A program made the translations under genes and the position numbers. A model generated the notes under the pieces. The model was not told where the DNA came from. It did not search any database and saw only the letters and a list, made by a program, of their open reading frames with translations. A stretch of DNA of 42,261 bases from Caldibacillus debilis DSM 16016 (GTDB lineage Bacteria; Bacillota; Bacilli; Bacillales; Caldibacillaceae), in assembly GCF_000383875.1 (NCBI RefSeq), contig NZ_KB912892.1, positions 1-42,261 on the forward strand. The letters run 5' to 3'. Shown here piece after piece: positions 1-7,278 of the stretch; position 1 is the first letter of the stretch, and the number at the start of each line of letters is the position of its first letter.

Positions 1-215
1 CCCATTCTTGTGTCAAAGCGTCGGACTCGATAACCTGATCGATACCCTTGACGTGAATCTGTCCGTTCTGACTTTTGCGCTTTAATTTTTGCCGATACCT
101 CAGCTTCCATCAATTGCTCACAAAGCCATTGAAGCATGGACAACATGGGGTCTTGTTCAGACATAAACTGGAGTAGCATTTGTTCGAAAGATAAGGTAGA
201 ATTCTGGTAAGCCAT
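1..215 (-). CDS. IS256-family transposase, N-terminal fragment (runs off the window)
   Basis: Reading leftward from the ATG at 213-215, the first 71 codons give a protein beginning MAYQNSTLSFEQMLLQFMSE, followed by a segment with LMEAEVSAKIKAQKSERTDS and RQGYRSGYRVRRFDTR. This is the typical start of IS256/MULE-type (Pfam Transposase_mut) enzymes, which carry out cut-and-paste or copy-out transposition with a DDE catalytic core. The core lies further downstream and is not in the window. The AAGGAGT ribosome binding site sits a few bases upstream of the ATG. No stop or frameshift is visible in the part seen, so the gene may be intact. The family call rests on motif recognition only. Confidence 0.8.
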   Translation of the reverse strand, partial: MAYQNSTLSFEQMLLQFMSEQDPMLSMLQWLCEQLMEAEVSAKIKAQKSERTDSRQGYRSGYRVRRFDTRM

Positions 216-271
216 CGGTTTCAACTCCTTTTGGTTTGCTGGACACTTACCTATTCGGAGTGACCGATGGC
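211..271 (-). promoter_or_regulatory. Fold-back hairpin covering the transposase RBS and start codon
   Basis: Bases 211-219 (GCCATCGGT) and 224-228 (ACTCC) are complementary to 263-271 (ACCGATGGC) and 257-261 (GGAGT). In the minus-strand RNA this makes a 9 + 5 bp stem whose 3' arm contains the ribosome binding site and ATG of the transposase. A read-through transcript entering from outside would carry both arms and hide the start. Such protection against impinging transcription is known for several insertion sequences; for this element it is inference. Confidence 0.6.
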
Positions 272-355
272 TTTTCCTCTTTCTATTTTGCGAACTTTAT
301 TATACGTCATCTCCGAGCATTTTTAAAAATTTTTGTACATGACAATTACGGTTTC

Positions 356-1546
356 TTAACATTGAAAAATTTCTTCAACTACTCGTCTTGTAGCATTCCC
401 ATCTTCCAAATAGCAAAATTTTTGATAAAATCTGTCAAATGATTCGGGTGAATGATAATTCCTATTCCTAAGTTCATTTATTTTGTCTATTATTTCTCCT
501 GTAGAAAAAACTAATGGCCCGGGCGACTCTTTTTCAATATCAAAGTAAAATCCCCTCAGCACATCCCGATATTCATTAATATCATATACATAAAATAGAA
601 TGGGTCTCCTTAAATTGGCATAATCAAAAAATACTGATGAATAGTCGGTTATAAGAATGTCGGAAATGACATAAAGTTCGCGAATATCATTGACATGGGA
701 AACATCGAAAGCAAAACCCTTATAATCCTCCAGATCAAAGGATTCCGCGACCAAATAATGCATCCTTAGCAATAATACATACTCTTCTCCCAACGCCTTT
801 TGCATCTTCTCCAGATCCAATTGTAGTTGGAATTTGTATTTTCCCACTCGGTAATATTGATTATCCCGCCAAGTAGGCGCATATAATATGACTTTTTTAT
901 CCGCCGGAAGCTTAAGGTTTCTTTTTATCTTTTCGACATCTTCGGGATTGTAATTATATAAAAAATCATTTCTTGGGTAGCCGCTTTCGATGATCCTTTT
1001 TTGAAATCGGAAAGCCCGTCGAAAAATTTCCGTGGAATAAGCATTCGGAGATATTAAATAATCCCATTTTGATGATTCTTTTATAAAATTCCGTTTATAT
1101 TTTTCTGTATTCGTACCGGGCATATGCACTTCATTCATGTCCAAAGCCAATTTTTTTAACGGTGTTCCATGCCATGTCTGTATATAGGTTGTATGTTTTG
1201 GTTTTGGAAGCCACAGCGGCAACCTGCTGTTTGTCACCCAAAATTCAGCTCTCGCCATATAAAAAAGCCATTTTAGCGAAAACCTTTCGACATGGGGTAT
1301 ATTATTTTCTTTAAAATATTGTGTGTATCGTTTATCTACACTCCAATACATAATATATTCCTTGCGGTGCTCTTTCATATATTCATAAATGGCCCTGGGA
1401 TTACAACTATACTGTTTACCTAAAAAACTTTCAAACATGATTAACTTCTTTTTTACCGGCAAATAAGAAGCTGCTAAAAACGTATATTTATATAATATAA
1501 AAGCAATACTTTTTAAAACTGCTTTAATCCCTTTACGCTCTTCCAT
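356..1546 (-). CDS. CDP-glycerol:glycerophosphate glycerophosphotransferase family protein (TagB/TagF type)
   Basis: This 396-residue protein matches the Glyphos_transf family, which moves glycerol phosphate from CDP-glycerol onto a membrane-linked acceptor during wall teichoic acid synthesis at the inner face of the membrane. The family motifs are visible: TWHGTPLKKL near residue 125 and SDILITDYSSVFFDYANL near residue 297, plus the ILYAPTWRDN segment around residue 217. The length fits a single-domain TagB-like primase or a short polymerase; TagF proteins are longer. It lies 92 bp downstream of tagD, which makes its donor substrate, so the two probably form one transcript from the promoter at 2125-2154. 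An AAAGGA site lies about 11 bases before the ATG. Which teichoic acid step it catalyses cannot be read from the sequence. Confidence 0.85.
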   Translation of the reverse strand: MEERKGIKAVLKSIAFILYKYTFLAASYLPVKKKLIMFESFLGKQYSCNPRAIYEYMKEHRKEYIMYWSVDKRYTQYFKENNIPHVERFSLKWLFYMARAEFWVTNSRLPLWLPKPKHTTYIQTWHGTPLKKLALDMNEVHMPGTNTEKYKRNFIKESSKWDYLISPNAYSTEIFRRAFRFQKRIIESGYPRNDFLYNYNPEDVEKIKRNLKLPADKKVILYAPTWRDNQYYRVGKYKFQLQLDLEKMQKALGEEYVLLLRMHYLVAESFDLEDYKGFAFDVSHVNDIRELYVISDILITDYSSVFFDYANLRRPILFYVYDINEYRDVLRGFYFDIEKESPGPLVFSTGEIIDKINELRNRNYHSPESFDRFYQKFCYLEDGNATRRVVEEIFQC

Positions 1547-1580
1547 CTTTGAAGCTATCCTTTCAGTTTAAACTAAAGAA

Positions 1581-1628
1581 AGCCGGTTCCGCATAGTGAG
1601 GCCGTAAAATGGCCATTTGTTACCGGCT
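1581..1628 (-). other. Nested hairpin between tagD and the glycerophosphotransferase gene
   Basis: AGCCGGT at 1581-1587 pairs with ACCGGCT at 1622-1628, and an inner GGCC/GGCC pair encloses gtaaaat. On the transcribed minus strand the stem is followed by TTTCTTTAG, a weak U-tract. It could be an attenuating terminator that lowers expression of the downstream gene, or a processing hairpin. Confidence 0.5.
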
Positions 1629-1638
1629 ACAACAATTT

Positions 1639-2034
1639 TTATCCATTTTGTACTTTCAAATCTTTTTTAATTTTCGTTGTGGAAATGCCAATTGTTCTTG
1701 GTAAATATATTACTTCGCAATAATCTTTAAGAAAATCAAATTTCCCTTTCCAGTCATCGCCCATAACAAATATATCCACATTGTGTTCAATAATGTCTTG
1801 AATCTTTTGATCCCATGATCTTTCAGGAATTACTTCATCAACATAGCGAATAGATTCTAAAATCAACTTTCGGTGTTCGTAACTGTAATATGCCTTTTTT
1901 CCTTTTATCGCATTAAACTCGTCGGTCGATAAAGCTACAATCAGGTAATCTCCAAGTTCACGAGCCCTTTTTAAGAGATTAATATGGCCCCAATGTAATA
2001 GATCATATGTTCCATAAGTAATCACCTTTTTCAT
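1639..2034 (-). CDS. tagD: Glycerol-3-phosphate cytidylyltransferase
   Basis: TagD joins CTP and sn-glycerol 3-phosphate to give CDP-glycerol and pyrophosphate, the activated precursor for poly(glycerol phosphate) teichoic acid. The 131 residues match the usual length of about 130. The nucleotidyltransferase HxGH motif appears as HWGH at residues 14-17 after TYGTYDLL, and the second signature as RTIGISTTKIKKDL near the C-terminus. The ATG at 2034 follows GGGGGTGA at good spacing. It is the first gene of a two-gene teichoic acid unit with the glycerophosphotransferase downstream. tagO, tagA and transporter genes are not in the window, so the rest of the pathway must be elsewhere. Confidence 0.95.
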   Translation of the reverse strand: MKKVITYGTYDLLHWGHINLLKRARELGDYLIVALSTDEFNAIKGKKAYYSYEHRKLILESIRYVDEVIPERSWDQKIQDIIEHNVDIFVMGDDWKGKFDFLKDYCEVIYLPRTIGISTTKIKKDLKVQNG

Positions 2035-2124
2035 GGGTTCACCCCCATTAAAAATGGTAAGAAAGAATTACATTTAATAAAAGTCGTTTCTAAGACATTA
2101 AACAACCATGTAGCTTTAATAATA

Positions 2125-2154
2125 ATTATAAAGCCAAAATTTAGGAATTTTCAA
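2125..2154 (-). promoter_or_regulatory. Sigma-A type promoter for tagD
   Basis: On the minus strand TTGAAA (2149-2154) is followed after 18 bases by TATAAT (2125-2130), about 85 bases before the tagD start. The surrounding 2035-2480 intergenic stretch is AT-rich and holds no other feature I can support. Confidence 0.65.
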
Positions 2155-2517
2155 ATGGTATCAATAAAGTGCGCATCCGCTTTTTGTTAAAATCTTCCGT
2201 TCATCATCTTTTCCCAAGCACTCCATGTTATTGCCTTCGAAACTTTATTTATACTATAACAATTTCAGAACACAAATAGCAAGAAGAATTACGCCCTTGA
2301 TAATTTTTCTAGTTCTTGTTTTAAAAAAGTTTTTCAATTGTATTTTAAAGATTACTTTCATAAAACCTTTATTGCATTTCATCTGAATAGTAATTTATTA
2401 TTTTCCTTTGTTTCATTGCCTTTTCTTTCCCTTTACAATTCCTTCTCCCGCTTTCTTTTTTCCCCGGTTCTTATATTCTAATAATTGAACATCCAAGAAT
2501 CGGCGGGAGGTTTTCCA

Positions 2518-3558
2518 ATGAATTCCAATCGAATCCCTTGGTTTGATAACGTCAAGGGAATCATGATCTTTCTGGTCGTATTCGGCCATTTGATTTCCAC
2601 CTTCAAGAAAATCCCGGGAAACGAACCGGTGCTGTATATATATAATGTGATTTATGTATTCCATATGCCCCTGTTTGTGATGATCAGCGGCTATTTTTAC
2701 CGCGACGGGAAATACAAAAAAGTCATACAATTTCTTTTTCTCTTTTTCCTCTGGCATTTGATCAACGGCATGTTTGTGAATTTCATCGAGGAAAGGAAGC
2801 CGGTCGTGATCGATCCGGGACACCGGCTGTTTGAAGTGTTCGACCCCTATTGGACGATGTGGTATTTGCTCGGAATGATTTTTTGGTATATGATCACCCC
2901 TTATATTACCCGCCTCCGTTATCCTTTGGTTTATGCAATCGTCTTCGCTTTTTTGCTGAGCTATTCCGCGGATGTGACCGGCTGGTTCGCTCTCCGGAAA
3001 TTGGCCAATTTTTACCCGTATTTCCTGATCGGCTATTATTTAGCGCAAAAAAATCTGTTGAACCGGCTGAAAGAAAAGTTGCGGAAACGCCAAAAGGGGG
3101 TGTTGAGCCTCCCGCTCCTTGTACTCCTGAGCTTCTTGGCGGGAATGGTCTATCTTACGGCCGAATATCCGAAGATCACGGATCTTTTGCTTTTGGATCA
3201 ATCGTACCGGCATTTTTCCTGGCCCTTTTATAAAGGCGCCTTCTATCAGCTGCTTTTCTATGGTTTATCCGGAGCCGTTTCCCTTACCATCCTCTTATTG
3301 ACGCCGGAAAAGAAAAAACTGTTTCTTTTCCATACATTCGGTCTTTTCTCTTTAAACATCTACCTGCTGCATACCTTTTTCGTCCGGGTGTTCCGTCTTA
3401 CCGTTCCCGAAACGGTATATGCGAACGCCTGGCTGCTGATCCTGGTTTCCTGCATCCTTTCCTTCCTCATTTGCGGTTTTTCCTCCCACCGGCTCGTGCG
3501 GAAATTGACCGTGCCTTTCATAAAACCTGATTTGCAGTTTTTATTTAAAACGAAATGA
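2518..3558 (+). CDS. Acyltransferase family membrane protein (acyltransferase 3 / fucose-4-O-acetylase-like)
   Basis: A 346-residue polytopic membrane protein of the acyltransferase-3 superfamily. The N-terminal RIPWFDNVKGIMIFLVVFGH block contains the conserved histidine seen in O-acetyltransferases of this group, and VFHMPLFVMISGYFYRDGKY is the second family signature. About ten hydrophobic segments follow. Such proteins transfer acyl (often acetyl) groups onto extracellular sugars or polymers. The ATG at 2518 is chosen because GGGAGG at 2505-2510 lies 7 bases upstream; an upstream in-frame TTG at 2485 lacks a comparable site. The gene sits between teichoic acid genes and a wall hydrolase, so a cell-envelope polymer is a plausible substrate, but the substrate is not known. 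Confidence 0.8.
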   Translation: MNSNRIPWFDNVKGIMIFLVVFGHLISTFKKIPGNEPVLYIYNVIYVFHMPLFVMISGYFYRDGKYKKVIQFLFLFFLWHLINGMFVNFIEERKPVVIDPGHRLFEVFDPYWTMWYLLGMIFWYMITPYITRLRYPLVYAIVFAFLLSYSADVTGWFALRKLANFYPYFLIGYYLAQKNLLNRLKEKLRKRQKGVLSLPLLVLLSFLAGMVYLTAEYPKITDLLLLDQSYRHFSWPFYKGAFYQLLFYGLSGAVSLTILLLTPEKKKLFLFHTFGLFSLNIYLLHTFFVRVFRLTVPETVYANAWLLILVSCILSFLICGFSSHRLVRKLTVPFIKPDLQFLFKTK

Positions 3559-3653
3559 GGCGCCGGGGCCAATAAACAAGCCTCGAACTGGCATGATTTA
3601 CCACTTGAGAAAAAAGTTTTTCAGACGAATAGAAAGGTAGGGGGGGTGAACGA

Positions 3654-5921
3654 TTGATCCGATTTTGGAAAATCGCCGCCGTTTCCGCCATCCTGTTCTT
3701 TTCGGCAACCGCAATGCCGGCACTGCCGGGAAATCATTGGACGGTGGAAGCGGCGGGAACGGTAAAACTGAACAAGGTTCCTTACCTGACGACGGCAAAT
3801 CTCAATTTACGAACCGGGCCGGGGACAAAGTACAAAGTGATATTGACCATCCCTAAGGGGAAACAGGTAACCGCAACGGAGAAATCCGGAAACTGGTACA
3901 AAGTTTCCTATTCATATACTTCCAAGGGCAAAAAATACACAAAGACCGGATGGGTGTCCGGGTCCTATTTGAAAAAGGCGTCGTCATCCGGTTCAAGCGG
4001 TTCGGCATCGGGAACAACAAAGATCACCAAAACCGTCTATCAAACGACCGCCAATCTCAATATGCGGACCGGACCGGGGACGAAATATAAGGTGATCTTT
4101 ACCATTCCGAAAGGAAAAACGGTCAGCGCTACGGAAAAAAGCGGCAGCTGGCTGAAAGTTTCCTACACTTACACATCGAAAGGGAAATCCTATACGAAAA
4201 CCGGCTGGGTCAGCAGCAGTTATTTAAAGGAATACAACCAATATATCAACACGGCCGGAACCTATTATTTTACGACAAAAACGGCCAATCTTTATTCGGG
4301 GCCGAATACGAAAAGCAAGGCCGCTTCCGTACCGAAAGACAATGGATTCTACTCGACGAAAAAAGTCATCAACAGCATCGGGCAAACATTCTATCAAGTT
4401 TCTCACAACGGAAAAACGTTGTACATCTATTCGGGAGACGTTAAAAAGGTCAACCCTTCCAACTTCTCTACAACCTTTTATTCGGCTCAAAATGACACCT
4501 ATTTATACCAAAATCCTGGATACCAGACTCAGAAACTCGTAAAAATTTCAAAAGGTACTGTCATCAGTTCGAATCAGTCGGTCGGTTCCTGGTACAAAGC
4601 CGCATTCGACGGGAAAACGGGTTTCGTGCCAACAAAGGATTTTTCCAAATATAATCTGAAATTTACGGAAACCAAAATTTCAGGCGAAGCTTATTTTGTA
4701 AATTCCACGACCTACCTGTATCCCTTGCCGGACCAAAAGAACCAAAGCTTAACCACGGTACCCGGCGACCGGATCGTCTGGCCCACCCATAAAACATCCA
4801 ACGGATGGTTCAAAATCAGTTATTCCGGAAAATCCGGCTACGTGGAAGGAAAATATCTGCTTCAAACTCCCGAAAACGCGATCCCATACTTAACGTTGGA
4901 TTTAAGAAAACCAGCCAACATCACCGCTCAGGACATCCGGAATTTCTTTGACAGGAAAGGACATTCCGGCAGCCAATTAAAACAGTTTGCGCAAGACTTT
5001 GTAGACGCGGGAAAAAAATATGGGATAAACGCTTCATATTTGGTTGCCCACGCCATTTGGGAAACCGGCTGGGGCGGTTCTAATTTAACGTCCTACAAAA
5101 ATAACCTTTATGGATACGGGGCATATGATTTGTGCCCGTTTACTTGCGGTTATTATTTCCCGAACGTGAAAGAAGGCATCAACTTCGTCGCTTATCAGGT
5201 GAAAAACAATTACCTCATGGCAAACGGCCCCAATTTTAACGGGTACCATTTGATCGGCATGAATAAAAAATATGCTACGGACCCCAAATGGAAAATCGGG
5301 ATCGCCAGCCTGATGGCCGACATGAAGCCCTATGACGCTTCTTATTACAATAATCAAAAACCGGTGGCAGCCAATGGGCCAAAACCGCCGGACTACGGAA
5401 GGGACATCCCCGAAGGAAAGCCTGTGCCCGCGGACATCGTCCTTACTTACCCGAAACCGGTAAAAGCGAAAATCATAAACGGAAATGTAAACTTCCGCAG
5501 CCTGCCGTACTTAGCCAAGGGAACTGTGATCGAATCCATTACCAACGGTACCGAAGTCACGGTAGTCGGCTATAACACGGATGTGGCTTTTGACCCGGGT
5601 CGTAAAGATGCTTACGCCTACCGATGGTACCGCGTGATTTATAACGGCAAAAAAGGATGGGTTAACGGGGAATATTTACAATTTATCGAACCCAAATCGG
5701 TCAAAGTGCAAGTGAATATCAAAGAAGGGACGTTAATCATCCGCAACGGCCCCGGTACGGGCCATCGGAAGATCGGCTCGCTGAAAAAGGACGAAATCGT
5801 CAAAGCCGTTGTCGACAACACAGGCAACCCGGTTAAATTAAACGGTTGGTACCATATCTATCTCCCCGGCACCAAACATACCGGTTGGATTTCGGAAAAA
5901 TACGCAGAAATAAGCAAATAA
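3654..5921 (+). CDS. Secreted N-acetylglucosaminidase autolysin with seven SH3b-like domains
   Basis: A 755-residue secreted peptidoglycan hydrolase. A signal peptide (basic MIRFWK, hydrophobic 7-25, likely cleavage near VEAAG at 31-35) is followed by two near-identical SH3b repeats (about 41-107 and 128-192), three more divergent SH3b-like units (about 203-265, 272-335, 343-403), a glucosaminidase (GH73-type) domain at about 420-580, and two C-terminal SH3b units (about 600-680 and 685-755). SYLVAHAIWETGWGGSNL carries the presumed catalytic Glu470. GH73 enzymes cut the GlcNAc-beta-1,4-MurNAc bond; SH3b domains bind the wall. Translation starts at a TTG (3654) behind GGGGGGTGA at 3641-3649. 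The first two SH3b copies remain similar at DNA level, pointing to fairly recent duplication. Comparable in design to LytD of B. subtilis but not clearly its orthologue. Confidence 0.9.
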   Translation: MIRFWKIAAVSAILFFSATAMPALPGNHWTVEAAGTVKLNKVPYLTTANLNLRTGPGTKYKVILTIPKGKQVTATEKSGNWYKVSYSYTSKGKKYTKTGWVSGSYLKKASSSGSSGSASGTTKITKTVYQTTANLNMRTGPGTKYKVIFTIPKGKTVSATEKSGSWLKVSYTYTSKGKSYTKTGWVSSSYLKEYNQYINTAGTYYFTTKTANLYSGPNTKSKAASVPKDNGFYSTKKVINSIGQTFYQVSHNGKTLYIYSGDVKKVNPSNFSTTFYSAQNDTYLYQNPGYQTQKLVKISKGTVISSNQSVGSWYKAAFDGKTGFVPTKDFSKYNLKFTETKISGEAYFVNSTTYLYPLPDQKNQSLTTVPGDRIVWPTHKTSNGWFKISYSGKSGYVEGKYLLQTPENAIPYLTLDLRKPANITAQDIRNFFDRKGHSGSQLKQFAQDFVDAGKKYGINASYLVAHAIWETGWGGSNLTSYKNNLYGYGAYDLCPFTCGYYFPNVKEGINFVAYQVKNNYLMANGPNFNGYHLIGMNKKYATDPKWKIGIASLMADMKPYDASYYNNQKPVAANGPKPPDYGRDIPEGKPVPADIVLTYPKPVKAKIINGNVNFRSLPYLAKGTVIESITNGTEVTVVGYNTDVAFDPGRKDAYAYRWYRVIYNGKKGWVNGEYLQFIEPKSVKVQVNIKEGTLIIRNGPGTGHRKIGSLKKDEIVKAVVDNTGNPVKLNGWYHIYLPGTKHTGWISEKYAEISK

Positions 5922-5926
5922 CCGCC

Positions 5927-5963
5927 AAAAAAGCTGCAGTCCAAATGGACTGCAGCTTTTTCC
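5927..5963 (+). terminator. Rho-independent terminator of the autolysin gene
   Basis: A perfect stem pairs AAAAAGCTGCAGTCC with GGACTGCAGCTTTTT around an aaat loop, directly after the stop codon at 5921, and ends in a T-run. Its A-run on the other side could also let it work for the minus strand. Confidence 0.9.
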
Positions 5964-5988
5964 ATTTTCTTTTGGTCCTTTGTCAATT

Positions 5989-7187
5989 GTTGGGGTGGAG
6001 GCCTACGGCCTTACCCCACATGGACCCCGATTCTTTTATACTTGTATGTAAGCAGGATCTTGGCCCTTGCCCGCTCGAAGTTCCTGACGCCATACGCATT
6101 TCGCTTCATCACTTTCGTATGGTTGTTGATCCCTTCCAAAAAGCCATTCAACTGTTCAGGATTTCCATTTCCCAATTCCTCAAAGTCCGAACACAGTATT
6201 GAAACGCTTCAATCCCTGACTCTTCGACACGTTGATAAAATTGATGCAATTCTTCCTTGGTTTGAAGGAGATGCCTTCCGCCCCATTTTCTTTGGCCAGC
6301 TCCAGCCAACGGCAAAAGGCCTCCTTCAGTTCATAGGCTTTCTTCAGCGTCTCCGACTTATGGAGGTATCGATTTAAATACCAGCGTTCCTTTGCATTTA
6401 GTTCCTCCTTCTTTTTGTAAAAGATCCGCCTCATCCGCTTGCATTTCTTCCGGTCATAATCACTCCATACGGCCTGTTCGTTCCTTCTCACCCGATCCAG
6501 CGCCCAATTACGCATACAGGTAACGGCTGATGGTTTTCTTCTTCCGATTTGGCAAAATCCTGCGGTTCTCCCGTCTGGCCGTCGGCGATGATCACCTGGT
6601 ACTTCCCGGCGCGCGTATCCCCTTTCTATTCATCGATGGCAATGACTTTCGGCAATTCGGAATGACCTTGCAATTCCTTTTTTGCCACCGCATCAAAACT
6701 CCGGATCACCGTCGAAACCGAGGCTCCGAACTGGAAAGCCAGGTCTTTGAACGTTTTGGCATGAATGCTTCGCACATTCACGGCCTGGTTCCACTCTTTG
6801 GAAAACCGCTGATACCGCTCAACGAACGGATTTTCTTCCGCAAACCGTTTTCCGCATGTTTGGCAGGCATATCTTCTTTTCCTGTAAAAAATGACCGTCG
6901 GCCGCTCAAACCATTTGAAATGCCGGATCTTTTGAATGCGGTAGTCGTGGATTTTTCTCCCTTCCGTATCGCAGCGGGGGTAACGGTGAGGCTTCACAGG
7001 CATTTCGACAGGTGAATCGAATGTTCACAGGTTTCCACTTTGTTGATTTTCACATCTTTCAAACCGGGGAGAAATAGGTTACGATTCAATTGACACGTGG
7101 CTCCTTTCTTTGTTGGTTGACCAAATCCAGTATAAAAGAAATCGGAGCCCACGTGTCTTATTTTTTGAATTGTTTCTAAACCCCAAC
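5989..7187 (-). mobile_element. Degenerate ISL3-family insertion sequence
   Basis: The ends are related as inverted repeats. GTTGGGGT at 5989-5996 matches the complement of ACCCCAAC at 7180-7187. Further in, CCACATGGACCCCGATTC then TTTTATACTTG on the left matches, on the complement of the right end, ACACGTGGGCTCCGATTTC then TTTTATACTG. Inside lies a broken ISL3-type transposase. No clear 8-bp target duplication was seen beside these ends. The element sits between the terminators of two convergent genes, a place where insertion costs little. Confidence 0.8.
6011..7089 (-). pseudogene. ISL3-family transposase, inactivated
   Basis: Pieces of one ISL3 transposase appear in different frames. The N-terminus starts at a TTG at 7089 (LNRNLFLPGLKDVKINKVET) and loses frame near 7005. 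The next block (7003-6626) has the zinc-ribbon type CxxCGKRF segment and KWFERPTVIFYRKRRYACQT. It ends at an in-frame TAG after VIAIDE, where the reading otherwise continues KGDTRAGKYQVIIADGQTGE. After a further shift and an apparent deletion of the central catalytic part, WALDRVRRNEQAVWSDYDRK resumes at about 6515-6180. The C-terminus (EGINNHTKVMKRNAYGVRNF, stop at 6011) is again in another frame. At least three frame changes plus one nonsense codon make it non-functional. Confidence 0.88.
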
Positions 7188-7226
7188 AAATCGTATAGAG
7201 GTTTTCTTTTCTGCCGCTTTGCCTCA

Positions 7227-7266
7227 TCCGTCCACTAAAAAAGGGCGAGCCAAAAACGGGTTGGCC
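7227..7266 (-). terminator. Terminator of the LTA-synthase-like gene
   Basis: On the minus strand, 13 bases after the stop at 7279, AAAGGGTGGCCAA pairs imperfectly with TTGGCTCGCCCTTT and is followed by a T-run ending near 7227. Confidence 0.65.
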
Positions 7267-7278
7267 ACCCTTTCAGTC

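Larger units (their letters stand above)
1..352 (-). mobile_element. IS256-family insertion sequence, 5' end only
   Basis: The left edge holds the start of an IS256-type transposase gene and about 135 bp of non-coding DNA upstream of it. The AT-rich stretch at about 310-352, containing TGTACATGACAATTACGG on the plus strand, is the likely outer terminal inverted repeat. It lies just outside the 3' end of the teichoic acid gene at 356. The other IS end is outside the window, so the terminal repeat and any target duplication cannot be confirmed. Confidence 0.6.

Noticed and set aside
236-442. Small plus-strand frame across the IS end
   Set aside because: It overlaps the IS upstream region and the end of the glycerophosphotransferase gene, with no ribosome binding site.
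3901-4230. Regular repeats considered as a CRISPR-like or satellite array
   Set aside because: They are in-frame SH3b domain repeats of the autolysin.
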